Source of the DNA: Geoanaerobacter pelophilus
Lineage (GTDB): Bacteria > Desulfobacterota > Desulfuromonadia > Geobacterales > DSM-12255
DNA length: 64,000 bases
Assembly: GCF_018476885.1 (NCBI RefSeq)
Contig: NZ_JAHCVJ010000005.1
Span: 310,001 to 374,000 of the forward strand
Direction of reading: 5' to 3'
The notes beneath the pieces are model-generated. The model was not told the DNA's origin, ran no database searches, and saw nothing but the letters and a program-made list of their open reading frames with translations. A program made the translations under genes and the position numbers. Below are positions 17,963 to 27,119 of the stretch, in pieces (the stretch's first letter is position 1; every line of letters starts with the position of its first letter).

Positions 17963-18184
17963 ATGCTTGAAGAAGTTAAAAGTGCGCTTGATCTGGTACG
18001 CCCCGCGCTACAGGCTGACGGTGGTGATGTGGAGTTGGTTGAGGTTACTGAGGACGGTGTTGTCAAAGTCCGCCTTAAGGGTGCTTGCGGCAGCTGTCCC
18101 ATGTCTACCATGACTTTGAAGATGGGAATTGAAAGAACCTTGAAAGATAAGGTACCTGGTGTAAAAGAAGTAGTTTCGGTTTAA
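17963..18184 (+). CDS. NifU-like C-terminal domain (Nfu) iron-sulfur carrier
   Basis: The 73-residue protein consists only of the Nfu domain. [18 protein letters not shown] holds the CxxC pair that binds a transferable [4Fe-4S] cluster, and the N-terminal [15 protein letters not shown] is the family start. It delivers clusters to target apoproteins. A perfect AAAGGAG ribosome site precedes the ATG. The gene lies 36 bases after the aspartase-like gene and is probably cotranscribed. In an organism rich in iron-sulfur enzymes this small stand-alone form is common. Confidence 0.95.
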   Translation: MLEEVKSALDLVRPALQADGGDVELVEVTEDGVVKVRLKGACGSCPMSTMTLKMGIERTLKDKVPGVKEVVSV

Positions 18185-18272
18185 GATGTGAGTGACTCTC
18201 ATCGCTTGGGCGCGAGAGCAACTCCGCGCCCTATGCCTATTGCAGGGTCTAAATAGAGATCGGTGGCTTATA

Positions 18273-19475
18273 ATGTCCCATTTCCGCTTCACAAAGAAAC
18301 GGAAATCCTCACGCGCCAGGCGCTTCTTCGGTCGTTTCCTCAGGAGCACCGAAGCGACTGCCACTCATGGCAATATGGTAGAACTTCTCCAGAATGGTGA
18401 GGAGTTCTTTTCTTCCTTGTTTTCTTCCCTTCGTGACGCCCAGCAGTTCATTAATCTGGAATTTTACCTTATAAGAGATGATGCCACCGGGCGGGAACTG
18501 GCATCGATCCTCGCTGATGTCGCAATGCGCGGGGTCAGGGTTTCTCTGCTCTACGATTACATCGGCTGTTTCGACACCCCTGCCTCTTATTTTCGCGGCC
18601 TCGAGCAGGCCGGGGTCGTTTGTCTGCCATTCAATCCTCCGCCGTTCAAACGTGGCATTGCCTGGTTCGATAAGCGTGATCACCGGAAAATTGTCATCAT
18701 TGACGGTATCAGGGCATTCGCCGGAGGAATGAATATCGGTTCAGAGTATGCCGGTTTCGGTGAAGACCGGAAGCGCTGGCGTGATGTCGGGCTCTCCGTG
18801 TCAGGTGCCGCAGCGGTTGAACTGCAACGCCTTTTCTGCGAGACCTGGCAAGCGGAATCAGGTGTGATCTCAGGGAGCCCTGGGTGCAAGACAAGCAATA
18901 CAAAAAGCGCTACAGGGAATAAAGGGGATGCTACAGTTCACATTGTCAGCGGAGGGCCGCACCATAACCGTTCGCACATCCATAACGCTTTCCGGCTGGC
19001 AATCGGCAGGGCAAGGAAATGTATCACCGTTGCCAACCCCTATTTCATACCGGGCCCAAGGGTAATCAGGTCTTTGCTCAGGGCCGCGGCCAGGGACGTC
19101 AGAGTACGGCTGATCCTGCCGGCAATCAACGATGTCCCGTTAGTCGGTCTGGTGAGCCGCAGTTCCTATGCGACGCTTCTGAAAGGCGGCATCGAGATCT
19201 ATGAGAGGGAAGAAACAGTTCTTCATGCCAAGGTGATGCTTATTGACTCCCGCTGGTCGATCATCGGTTCTGCTAATCTTGATCACAGAAGTTTTCATCG
19301 GAATTACGAAGTGAATCTCATCGTTGACAGCCATTCGTTCGGTGTTCAGGTGGCGGATATGCTTGACCGGGATCTTGGGTTTTCACGACGGGTGCTGCTG
19401 GATGAGCACGAAAGGAGAGGCTGGTTGGTCCGGATGCTGGAACGGTTGGCTGCGCCGATCAGCTGGTTTCTCTAA
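18273..19475 (+). CDS. Phospholipase D family phosphatidyltransferase (cardiolipin synthase-like)
   Basis: The protein of about 400 residues has two HKD motifs: RDHRKIVIIDG with GGMNIGSEY, and LHAKVMLIDSRWSIIGSANLD. These are the paired active-site halves of the PLD superfamily. The lack of N-terminal membrane segments makes it like ClsB/ClsC rather than ClsA. It would join phosphatidyl groups to form cardiolipin. The start is uncertain: a GTG at 18192, just after nfu, opens the same frame. The ATG at 18273 precedes the basic stretch usual before the domain, but its ribosome site is weak. Confidence 0.87.
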   Translation: MSHFRFTKKRKSSRARRFFGRFLRSTEATATHGNMVELLQNGEEFFSSLFSSLRDAQQFINLEFYLIRDDATGRELASILADVAMRGVRVSLLYDYIGCFDTPASYFRGLEQAGVVCLPFNPPPFKRGIAWFDKRDHRKIVIIDGIRAFAGGMNIGSEYAGFGEDRKRWRDVGLSVSGAAAVELQRLFCETWQAESGVISGSPGCKTSNTKSATGNKGDATVHIVSGGPHHNRSHIHNAFRLAIGRARKCITVANPYFIPGPRVIRSLLRAAARDVRVRLILPAINDVPLVGLVSRSSYATLLKGGIEIYEREETVLHAKVMLIDSRWSIIGSANLDHRSFHRNYEVNLIVDSHSFGVQVADMLDRDLGFSRRVLLDEHERRGWLVRMLERLAAPISWFL

Positions 19476-19758
19476 TTTTCCGCTTAACCGGACATTGCCC
19501 CTGAAATAGCCAGGCACGCTATGTCGAAAATTATTGTTTAGATACAAAAGGAGACAAATCTACAACAATTCATTTGTTGAATTACCCCTCCGATGTCGTA
19601 TTATCTAAAGATAAGGGGCAAAGTCTCAACTCGTGCGGCATTGCTGGCTGTTTCAAATAAAATATGCTGTACCCGACTATTCGGGTGCTTTTGCTTCCTA
19701 TGGTGTCACGAGCGCCGGTTTATTTGACTCGGAACCGCTTCAAATGCAGGGGGAATAA
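19476..19758. other. Intergenic region with two mutually exclusive inverted repeats
   Basis: No gene is seen in these 283 bases. CAACAA/TTGTTG (19563-19579) and AATTCA/TGAATT (19567-19583) are overlapping perfect inverted repeats that cannot both pair at once. A short hairpin ACCCGA-ctat-TCGGGT (19671-19686) followed by GCTTTTGCTT could be a weak terminator of the upstream gene or part of the leader of the next. Confidence 0.4.
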
Positions 19759-20586
19759 GTGAATAAACCGATGGGGACAATACTGGTTGAAGTGGGGATA
19801 ATTTCATCACTTACTCTGGAGCGTGCTCTGGAGCGTCAGAAGGGTACCGGTAAAAAACTAGGGACCGTATTGGAGGAGATGGGGGTAGTGACCGAGGAGG
19901 AAGTTGCAGATGCCTTGTCCCGACAGCTCTCCATGCAAATGGTGAAGAAGATTCGGGGTCATCAGTTTGCCCCGGAGCTTTTTACCCTGGTCCCGCCTGA
20001 GATTGCCGTTGAAAATACCGTGTTCCCTCTGCGGGTGAAAGACGGGGTTCTGGCGCTGGCGGTGTCGGATCCATATTGTATTGATGTTGTCGATAACCTC
20101 TCACGGAAAACCGGTCTCAAGGTTATTGCCGTACTCTCCACCGGAAAGGAGATCCGGGCCGCGATACAGGAGTATTATCTGCATGGCGCCGAGACTCCGG
20201 CTTCGCAATTACGTATCCTGGTTGTCGAGGATTCTTCGGTGGTTGCCAATGTGGTAAAGGCTGTCTTGGAACGTGAGGGTTTTGAGGTGTTGCAGGCTTC
20301 GGACGGCTTGGAAGGGCTCAAGTTAGCCATCAGCTCGAAGCCTACTGTAATCCTCTGTGACTCTGTAATGCCGAGGATGGATGGTTTTGCCTTGAAGCGG
20401 GCACTTGCCGCCCAAACCGAAACAGCCAAAATACCGGTAATACTGCTTACCTCCAAGGCCTCTCCCGAAGAAGAGCAGAAGGCGCTTTCCTCTGGTTTTT
20501 TCGATTTTATCGCCAAGCCGGTGAATGCGGTAAGAATTGTCTCCAGGATCAGACGCGCCATAGAAATCAGTTCTCCATCGCTTTAA
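19759..20586 (+). CDS. MshEN domain-receiver domain protein
   Basis: The 275-residue protein joins an N-terminal MshEN/GspE-N domain (about residues 1-140; GTILVEVGIISSLTLERAL and LGTVLEEMGVVTEEEVADAL) to a C-terminal receiver (about 150-270, phosphoacceptor Asp201 in LCDSVMPRMDG). MshEN domains of some secretion and pilus ATPases bind c-di-GMP. The protein has no output ATPase, so it probably works by protein contact. The start is GTG with AGGGGGAAT upstream. It is monocistronic. Confidence 0.9.
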   Translation: MNKPMGTILVEVGIISSLTLERALERQKGTGKKLGTVLEEMGVVTEEEVADALSRQLSMQMVKKIRGHQFAPELFTLVPPEIAVENTVFPLRVKDGVLALAVSDPYCIDVVDNLSRKTGLKVIAVLSTGKEIRAAIQEYYLHGAETPASQLRILVVEDSSVVANVVKAVLEREGFEVLQASDGLEGLKLAISSKPTVILCDSVMPRMDGFALKRALAAQTETAKIPVILLTSKASPEEEQKALSSGFFDFIAKPVNAVRIVSRIRRAIEISSPSL

Positions 20587-20614
20587 TCCTCCTTTGAATA
20601 CCGCTTGGTTCAGT

Positions 20615-20627
20615 TGACGTGGCGTCA
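20615..20627. promoter_or_regulatory. Inverted repeat TGACG-TGG-CGTCA upstream of the binding-protein gene
   Basis: A perfect 5 bp inverted repeat with a 3 bp spacer overlaps a possible -35 box (TTGACG, with TAGGCT 16 bases later). It is 64 bases upstream of the lipoprotein start. It could be an operator. No regulator is assigned. Confidence 0.3.
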
Positions 20628-20690
20628 TTTTACTGTAGGCTTTAATGGCTATTAATTACACTGAAATGACGAATGCCAGGTCGTACTCCC

Positions 20691-21794
20691 ATGTACAAGC
20701 TCAGTTTCCTTCTAACAGGACTGTCGTTGTTACTGATCGCCTGCTCTCCGAAAGAGCCGGTCAGAATCGGCTATATCGGCAGTATCACCGGTAAAAATAG
20801 TGATCTGGGGGTTGCCGCCAGGGATGCCGCGATCCTTGCCGTAGAGAGCGTAAACACTTCCGGTGGTATTAACGGCCGTAAAATCGAGCTGATTGACAAA
20901 GATGATGCGCAGAACCCTGATACTGCAGCACGGGTTGCCCAAGAACTGATCGGAAGCAAGGTGGTTGCCATCGTGGGTCCTTTGGCCAGTTCCATGACCA
21001 AGGCCAGTTTGCCGGTTATCAACAATGCCAAGGTCGTTATGATAAGCCCTACCGCCAGTTCCAACGAACTGAGTGGCAGGGACGATTTTTTCTTCAGGGT
21101 CATGGAGCCTAACACCCTTTTTGCCAAACACCAGGCCGAAACTTGCCGTAAGCTGAAGATCAAAAGGGTGGCAGCAATCTATGACATCCAGAACAAGACT
21201 TACACGGTCGAAATGTTCAATACCTTTAAGGACGAATTTGTCCGTCAGGGCGGGATTGTGGCCAGCGAGATCCGTTTTGACTCTCAGTCCTCACCTTCAT
21301 TCAGCCGACTCGTCGCCCAGTTGGATCTGAAGAGCGCCGGGGCGGTCATGGTCTTGGCCAATACCATCGATTCACTCAATATTGCCCAACAGATCCGCAA
21401 AGTGAATCCCGAGATCACCATCCTTTCCGGGGCATGCGGCATTGCCCAGCGCGATCTGCTCGAGCAGGCCGGAAAGTCGATTGACAACATCATCTTCACC
21501 CTGCCGGTCAACAGCCGATCCGAGACTGCTGCCTACCGGCAATTCAGCGCCGATTTCAAGAACCGGTTCCATTACGAGCCGACCTTTGCAGCAACGCTTG
21601 CGTACGACGCCATGCAGCTGATTTTTACCGCACTGCGGAAAAATCCGGACAGCGCCCGGTTGCGCGACACAATCAAGGGGATCGAATCGTTCACCGGCTT
21701 GCAGGGTGAGGTGAAACTCGACCGGTATGGCGATCCCAGCCGGAACCTGTTTGTGACCCGGTATCTCAAGGGACATGAAGAGGTTATCAAGTAA
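20691..21794 (+). CDS. Branched-chain amino-acid-type ABC substrate-binding lipoprotein
   Basis: The protein of about 367 residues has a lipoprotein signal (LLLIACSPK, with the lipobox cysteine about residue 19) and a Peripla_BP_6 (LivJ-like) domain: VRIGYIGSITGKNSDLG, GGINGRKIELIDKDD, VVAIVGPLASSMTKA. No permease genes follow. Instead the kinase gene overlaps its end by 20 bases. The protein therefore may present its ligand to the kinase rather than to a transporter. The ATG at 20691 begins the signal peptide. Confidence 0.9.
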   Translation: MYKLSFLLTGLSLLLIACSPKEPVRIGYIGSITGKNSDLGVAARDAAILAVESVNTSGGINGRKIELIDKDDAQNPDTAARVAQELIGSKVVAIVGPLASSMTKASLPVINNAKVVMISPTASSNELSGRDDFFFRVMEPNTLFAKHQAETCRKLKIKRVAAIYDIQNKTYTVEMFNTFKDEFVRQGGIVASEIRFDSQSSPSFSRLVAQLDLKSAGAVMVLANTIDSLNIAQQIRKVNPEITILSGACGIAQRDLLEQAGKSIDNIIFTLPVNSRSETAAYRQFSADFKNRFHYEPTFAATLAYDAMQLIFTALRKNPDSARLRDTIKGIESFTGLQGEVKLDRYGDPSRNLFVTRYLKGHEEVIK

Positions 21795-23697
21795 ACCAAT
21801 GTTAATAGGCATTAAACGATTATTCCTCCTCAACTCATTGATTACGGCCATCTTGCCGATAGTCTTTATCGGCCTTATTTCATTGGTTGTCATTCGGCAC
21901 CAGATCATCCAGAGGATCGACGAAAGCAGTGTTACCCTGGCTCGTTCGGTCGCTACCCAGATTACCACCTACCTGCAGGAACCCTCGGCAACGTTTAATT
22001 TCCTGGCCCGACACCTTGCTCGTCAGAGTCATTCGGAAGCTGGAATCGCCACGCTTCTGGATGATTTGGCTAATTCCTACAGTTATTTTGAATCGGTTTA
22101 TCTGCTTGACCGGCACGGGACGGTCAGGGAGGTCGGATTTGATAAGGAGGCCACAGTCGACAAGGCCGATTTCCTAGGTATGGATTTTTCGTCATTGGAG
22201 ATCTGCCGGCAAGCCGTGGTCGAGAAGCGGTTCCTGTGGCAATCGACTCTTTCGGTATCCAGCGGGGAGCCGACCATCTCTTTTTGTGCGCCGCTTGGCG
22301 ACGGGACGGTCCTGGCAACACTCAGCCTCGCTAAGCTCGGGAAAATCATCAACAGCGCCAGTACCGGCAGGGCCTACGATGCTTTTATCGTGGACGGCCG
22401 TGGCAGGATAATTGCCCATCCTGATCCTGCTGTCGTGCAGAGGCAGGAGAATATCAGCAACCTGCCGATAATTAGAGATAGTCTCGCCGGCAAGACCTCT
22501 TCCGGTAATTATGTCTTCCATGGCAAGTCGTACCGTGGGTCTGCAGTAAGCATCGAAGGTTTCAACTGGGTTCTGGTGGTGGCTCAGGATCTCGACGTTG
22601 CCATGGCTCCTAAAGCCGCACTAGAAAAAATATTTCTGATCGGGATGCTGTCGGTCCTGCTGATGGCGCTTTTCGTCAGCTCTGTCGCAAGCTTGATGCT
22701 GAGCAGGCCCTTCAAGCAATTGTCCGATAATGCCCGCCATGTGATCAATGAAGAGTATGCCCTTATTGAGCCGATTTCGTCACGGTCGCGGGAAATAACT
22801 CTGCTTTCCGAGACGCTGCAGAAGATGGTGGCTGCTGTAAGGGCTCGTGAAACGCTGTTAAACGAACAGACTGAAGAGTTAATGGCCACTGAAGAGACTC
22901 TGAGGGACCTGAACCAGCATCTCGAACAGCGGGTAAACGAGCGGACAGAGCGTCTTGAAGAGGCAATGGAGGAGCTGAGCCGGGTGAATGAGGATCTGGT
23001 ACAGAGAACTACAGCCCTGGAAGACGCCAATCACTATCTGGAATCGTTCGCCTACTCCATTTCCCATGACCTGAGAGCACCGTTACGCCATGTGAGCAGC
23101 TTTTCTGCTATCGTGACCGAAGAATATGCCGACAAGCTTGACGAGACCGGGAGAGAATACCTGCAGCGCATCGTCAGGTCCTGTTCGAAAATGGATGAGC
23201 TGATTAACGCCATCCTCGAATTCTCTCGGGTAACGCGGCAATCGCTAAACCTGCTGCCGATTAACATGATGAGTCTTGCTGAAGAGGCTATGACTGATTT
23301 CCAGGCTGAGATTGATCAGAAAGGTGTGGAGGTGGTGCTCGGTTCACTGCCAAAGTGTACCGCTGACAGGGTGCTTATGAAACAGGTGCTGGTAAACCTG
23401 ATAGGTAACGCCTTGAAATACTCGCGAAACAAGCAGAACCCAAGGATAGAACTTGGCTGTTCAGCACAGGGGAAAGAGCTGCTGTTTTTTGTCAAGGATA
23501 ACGGGGCAGGGTTTGATATGGCAGCCGCATCAAAGTTGTTTGGCGTATTCAGCCGTCTTCACCGGCAGGACGAGTTCGAAGGGACCGGCGTCGGCCTTGC
23601 CATAACCCATAATATCATCCAACGGCACGGTGGCAGGATCTGGGCTGAAGCTGCACCCGACCAGGGTGCCACCTTCTGGTTCACCCTGCCGCTATGA
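21775..23697 (+). CDS. Sensor histidine kinase coupled to a binding protein
   Basis: The 640-residue kinase has membrane segments at about 15-42 and 285-307 with a Cache-like extracytoplasmic domain between them. HAMP, a coiled coil, HisKA (phosphoacceptor His431 in SISHDLRAPLRHV) and HATPase (GVGLAITHNII) follow. There is no receiver gene next to it. The start at 21775 overlaps the binding-protein gene and has AAGGGAC upstream. A second ATG at 21799 is possible. It ends base-to-base with the convergent permease gene. Its partner regulator must be elsewhere. Confidence 0.92.
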   Translation: MKRLSSKPMLIGIKRLFLLNSLITAILPIVFIGLISLVVIRHQIIQRIDESSVTLARSVATQITTYLQEPSATFNFLARHLARQSHSEAGIATLLDDLANSYSYFESVYLLDRHGTVREVGFDKEATVDKADFLGMDFSSLEICRQAVVEKRFLWQSTLSVSSGEPTISFCAPLGDGTVLATLSLAKLGKIINSASTGRAYDAFIVDGRGRIIAHPDPAVVQRQENISNLPIIRDSLAGKTSSGNYVFHGKSYRGSAVSIEGFNWVLVVAQDLDVAMAPKAALEKIFLIGMLSVLLMALFVSSVASLMLSRPFKQLSDNARHVINEEYALIEPISSRSREITLLSETLQKMVAAVRARETLLNEQTEELMATEETLRDLNQHLEQRVNERTERLEEAMEELSRVNEDLVQRTTALEDANHYLESFAYSISHDLRAPLRHVSSFSAIVTEEYADKLDETGREYLQRIVRSCSKMDELINAILEFSRVTRQSLNLLPINMMSLAEEAMTDFQAEIDQKGVEVVLGSLPKCTADRVLMKQVLVNLIGNALKYSRNKQNPRIELGCSAQGKELLFFVKDNGAGFDMAAASKLFGVFSRLHRQDEFEGTGVGLAITHNIIQRHGGRIWAEAAPDQGATFWFTLPL

Positions 23698-24924
23698 TCA
23701 CTCGTACCTGAGGGCATCGATCGGGTTCAGCTGCGCAGCCTTGCGGGCCGGGTAAAAGCCGAAGAAGATGCCGACTGCCGCAGAGAAAATGAAGGCGATG
23801 CTGACTGACTGTATCGAAATCAGGGTCGGCCATTCGAGCATTTTCGATACCACCATTGCTCCTCCAGCGCCCATGCAAATCCCTATTATCCCACCGATCA
23901 TGGTCAGCAGAACTGCCTCGGTCATGAACTGCATCAGGATGTCGTTGCGACGGGCCCCAATGGCCATCCTGATGCCGATCTCACGGGTTCGCTCAGTGAC
24001 CGAAACCAGCATGATGTTCATAATACCGATCCCCCCGACAATCAGCGAAATGGAGGCAACTGCTCCCAGCAACAACGACATCGCTTTTGACGACTGCTCC
24101 GCCACTGCCAGGATCTCTGACAGGTTCCGGGTCGAATAGTCCGGCTCCTTACCGTTGGTGATTCGGTGGCGCTGATCCAGCAACGCCTTTATCTCTTCTT
24201 CTGCCTTACCGAGCAACTCCTCGCTTTTACCCTTGACCATTATGGCGCCGACACTGTTCTGCTGCTGGGAACGGATGAGGTTTCGCTGTGCCGTTCTGAA
24301 CGGAACGAAGATAGTGTCATCCTGGTCCTGTCCCTGAGGTGACTGCCCCTTGCGATCCAATACGCCGATAACTGTGAACGGGACTTTTTTGATTCGAATG
24401 ATCTTCCCCACCGGGTCATCACCGCCGAAAAGGTTCTCCGCGACCGTCTGGCCAAGCAGGCAGGTCTTGGAGCCGCCGTCCACATCCTGCTGGACCATGG
24501 ACCTGCCGCTGACTATCCCCCATTCGCGAATGTCGAAGTATTCCGGTGTGGTGCCCATGATAATGGTGGACCAGTTCATATTGCCGTAAACAACCGACCC
24601 CGAGGTGCGGACGTTGGGAGCCGCCGACTCGACGGACGGACACTCGGTCATGATCGCTTTCATGTCGTCGCTGGTGAGCGTCTGCGAAGAGCCGAAACCG
24701 GCACGTAGCCCGCCACTGGTTGTTGAACCCGGAATGACCAGGATTATATTTGAGCCGATGCTGGCAATCTGCTGAGAGATGACGTAGCTTGCGCCGGAGC
24801 CGACCGCCATCATCGCGATCACTGCGGCAATGCCGATGATGATGCCGAGCATGGTCAGAAAGGAGCGCATCTTGTTGGTGCGCAGGGCTCTTAGGGCTAT
24901 TTTCAGGGTTTGTAATAAGTTCAT
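23698..24924 (-). CDS. MacB-like ABC transporter permease
   Basis: The 408-residue protein has one N-terminal membrane segment (MLGIIIGIAAVIAMMAVG), a large periplasmic domain and three C-terminal segments, as in the FtsX/MacB permease family. TERTREIGIRMAIGARRNDILMQF is the family's conserved cytoplasmic region. Unlike MacB, the ATPase is a separate gene, sharing one base with this start (TGATG). With the ATPase and the adaptor gene it forms a tripartite efflux system. The cargo is unknown. Confidence 0.93.
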   Translation of the reverse strand: MNLLQTLKIALRALRTNKMRSFLTMLGIIIGIAAVIAMMAVGSGASYVISQQIASIGSNIILVIPGSTTSGGLRAGFGSSQTLTSDDMKAIMTECPSVESAAPNVRTSGSVVYGNMNWSTIIMGTTPEYFDIREWGIVSGRSMVQQDVDGGSKTCLLGQTVAENLFGGDDPVGKIIRIKKVPFTVIGVLDRKGQSPQGQDQDDTIFVPFRTAQRNLIRSQQQNSVGAIMVKGKSEELLGKAEEEIKALLDQRHRITNGKEPDYSTRNLSEILAVAEQSSKAMSLLLGAVASISLIVGGIGIMNIMLVSVTERTREIGIRMAIGARRNDILMQFMTEAVLLTMIGGIIGICMGAGGAMVVSKMLEWPTLISIQSVSIAFIFSAAVGIFFGFYPARKAAQLNPIDALRYE

Positions 24925-25631
24925 CAGCTTCTTGTGTCCCCAATGATTTGACCGTCACGGAAGGTGATTTGTCGCCCTGCGTAGGCTGCTACATCATGTT
25001 CGTGGGTGACCATGATAATGGTTATCCCCTTGCGGTTGAGGTCTGTGAAGAGCGCCATGATCTCTTCGCTGGTAGTGCTGTCCAGATTGCCTGTCGGTTC
25101 GTCGGCTAGGATCACTGCCGGGTTGTTGACCAGGGCCCTGGCAATGGCCACCCGCTGTTGCTGGCCGCCGGATAATTGCGACGGGTGGTTGTTCTCTTTG
25201 CCAGCAAGCCCCACTTGCTCAAGGGCCGCCAGTGCCTTAACCCGGCGATCTTTAGCGGAGATCCCGGAATAGATCAAGGGTAGCTCTACGTTTTCAACTG
25301 CCGGGGTGCGGGCCAGCAGGTTGAACCCCTGAAAGACGAAGCCCAGTTTACGGTTGCGGATGGCGGCCAATTGATCGGCTGACATCTCACCCACATGAAG
25401 GTTGTCCAGGAGATAGCTACCGGAGGTGGGGAGGTCGAGGCAGCCGAGGATATTCATGCAGGTAGATTTTCCGCTGCCGGACGCCCCCATGATCGCTACG
25501 AATTCCCCTTCGGCAACGTCGAACGATACCCCTTTCAGCGCTTCAAACTGCTGGTCGCCCATAACAAATACCCGGCGAATCTCGGATAGCGAGATAACTG
25601 TATTCACCTGGCGCTCCCCTTCACCCATCAA
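24924..25631 (-). CDS. ABC transporter ATP-binding protein (MacB/LolD type)
   Basis: The 235-residue ATPase has Walker A GASGSGKST, signature LSGGQQQR and Walker B VILADEPTGNLD, as in the LolD/MacB class that drives mechanical work on periplasmic partners. It overlaps the adaptor gene by four bases upstream and the permease gene by one base downstream, so the three genes are one operon. Catalytic residues look complete. Confidence 0.95.
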   Translation of the reverse strand: MMGEGERQVNTVISLSEIRRVFVMGDQQFEALKGVSFDVAEGEFVAIMGASGSGKSTCMNILGCLDLPTSGSYLLDNLHVGEMSADQLAAIRNRKLGFVFQGFNLLARTPAVENVELPLIYSGISAKDRRVKALAALEQVGLAGKENNHPSQLSGGQQQRVAIARALVNNPAVILADEPTGNLDSTTSEEIMALFTDLNRKGITIIMVTHEHDVAAYAGRQITFRDGQIIGDTRS

Positions 25632-26854
25632 TGCGGTCTCGGTCCCATTGGCGAGCCGCCCATTGCATTGCCTGATTTTTTCTTGGTGTCGCCGCCCTGT
25701 TGCTCGACAATGACTTCATCACCCTCTTTGAGCGGCCCTTCCAGCAGTTCGATGCTGCTGTTGTTGCCGATGCCAGTCTTGATTGTAACCGCTACCGGTT
25801 TATTCTCTTTCAGGGTGTAAACCTGCTGCCCCTTCTCTTTGCGGCCTGGCTTGCCGCCGGGCTGCAGGGAAGAACCCGGCTTTTTATCCTTGGCTTCATC
25901 GAGCTTTGCCTTGGGTTTGAAACGGAGTGCTGCAGGAGGGAGTTTCAGGACATTGTCCTTTCTTCCGACCTCAATAGAAACATTGGCGGTCATCCCCGGC
26001 TTGAGCTTCAAATCCTTGTTGTCAACATTTACCACGACAATGTAGGTGACTACATTCTGAGTTACGACCGGAGCACTCCGGACCTGGACAACTTTGCCGC
26101 CGAATGTCTGCTCGGGATAGGCGTCAACCGTGAAACTCGCTTTTTGTCCCACCAAGACCCGGCTGATGTCAGCCTCGTCGACACTGGTCTCAATCTGCAT
26201 CTTGGTGAGGTCCTGAGCAATGGTGAACAGAGTCGGAGTCTGGAAAGAGGCAGCCACGGTCTGGCCCACATCAACGGCTCGGGAGATGACCACACCATCC
26301 ACAGGTGAGCGGATCACCGAATAACGAAGATTAGTCCTGGCTAGCTGCAAAGCCCCCTTGGTCTGGGCAACGCTACCTTCGGCTGCCTTGAGTGATGCTT
26401 TGGCTGACTGGGTGGCCGTCTCTGCTACGTCGTAATCGCTCTGGGAAATAATACCGTCGCTCAGCAGTTTTTTATTGCGGTTCAAAGTCCGCTCGGCATC
26501 GGCAAGGGTTACCTTCGCTTTTAGCAGGTTCGCCTCGGCATTCAGTGCGTTGCCTCTGGCCTGTTCAACTGAGGCATTGAATAGCGACGGGTCGATTTCA
26601 GCTATGGTCTGGCCTTTCTTGACCCTGGAGTTGTAGTCGACGTAGAGCTTCTGGATGGTGCCTGATACCTGGGTGCCGACCTGGACCGTGGTGACGGCAC
26701 TGAGATTGCCGGTTGCCGCCACGGTGGACACAATCGTACCCCGCTCAATCTTTGCCGTTTTATAGGAGACCGCAGGTTTTCTCGTACTTGCCAGATACCA
26801 GCCGCCAGCGGCAAGGATTGCCAGAACAACTAAACAGATGATCGCCTTCTTCAT
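25628..26854 (-). CDS. MacA/HlyD-like periplasmic adaptor protein
   Basis: The 408-residue membrane fusion protein has an N-terminal anchor (AIICLVVLAILAAGGWYL), a lipoyl half (VQVGTQVSGTIQKLYVD), a long alpha-hairpin (about residues 95-180) and beta-barrel domains. It would link the inner-membrane transporter to a TolC-like channel, which is not encoded here. Its last 90 residues hold a charged Lys/Gly/Pro-rich insert and a Gly/Pro/Met tail (GGSPMGPRPH) beyond the usual MacA fold. It is the first gene of the operon and follows the structured RNA locus at 26988-27178. Confidence 0.93.
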   Translation of the reverse strand: MKKAIICLVVLAILAAGGWYLASTRKPAVSYKTAKIERGTIVSTVAATGNLSAVTTVQVGTQVSGTIQKLYVDYNSRVKKGQTIAEIDPSLFNASVEQARGNALNAEANLLKAKVTLADAERTLNRNKKLLSDGIISQSDYDVAETATQSAKASLKAAEGSVAQTKGALQLARTNLRYSVIRSPVDGVVISRAVDVGQTVAASFQTPTLFTIAQDLTKMQIETSVDEADISRVLVGQKASFTVDAYPEQTFGGKVVQVRSAPVVTQNVVTYIVVVNVDNKDLKLKPGMTANVSIEVGRKDNVLKLPPAALRFKPKAKLDEAKDKKPGSSLQPGGKPGRKEKGQQVYTLKENKPVAVTIKTGIGNNSSIELLEGPLKEGDEVIVEQQGGDTKKKSGNAMGGSPMGPRPH

Positions 26855-26987
26855 TAATTAATGCCTCAAAAGGGAATATTTACGCTAACGGAATTGTAGT
26901 ACAACGGTTGACATGATACGAGAAGTTTTTGGGCTGAGCTGAGAATAACATGTTGAAAATGAAGCGAAAAGATTGTCGCTTTCTAAT

Positions 26988-27020
26988 AGAAAAGCCCCCT
27001 GTCCATTGTTAACAGGGGGC
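26988..27020 (-). terminator. Rho-independent terminator in front of the MacAB-like operon
   Basis: A perfect 9 bp stem GCCCCCTGT / ACAGGGGGC with a 9 nt loop is followed on the minus strand by TTTTCT. It ends the small RNA locus before the adaptor gene. Confidence 0.8.
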
Positions 27021-27056
27021 CTCTTTTGGGATCGCCCGCCGCGCTTGACCGGCGGG

Positions 27057-27119
27057 CTAACTAGGGCAACCTTCTTTACAGCGGGTTACCGGGCGAAGCA
27101 TATAGATTGTAGTCCACAT
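27057..27119 (-). CDS. Possible 20-residue peptide (MWTTIYML...RCKEGCPS)
   Basis: A 20-codon frame starts with ATG and ends with TAG exactly at the base of a G/C hairpin. A GAAAGGAG ribosome site lies 12 bases upstream, slightly long. The peptide is basic, with a Tyr-Met-Leu-Arg core and two cysteines (RCKEGC) near its end. It has no run of a single amino acid, so it is not a classical amino-acid attenuator leader. It could be a regulatory stalling peptide for the efflux operon, an exported peptide, or a chance frame. I do not recognise it. Confidence 0.35.
   Translation of the reverse strand: MWTTIYMLRPVTRCKEGCPS

Noticed and set aside
27061-27095. AGGGCAACC and AGCGGGTTACCG on the plus strand, recalling a GEMM (c-di-GMP-I) riboswitch
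   Set aside because: The two blocks are only about 15 bases apart and the GGACGCAAAGCC core is missing. The minus-strand hairpin and ORF explain them better.
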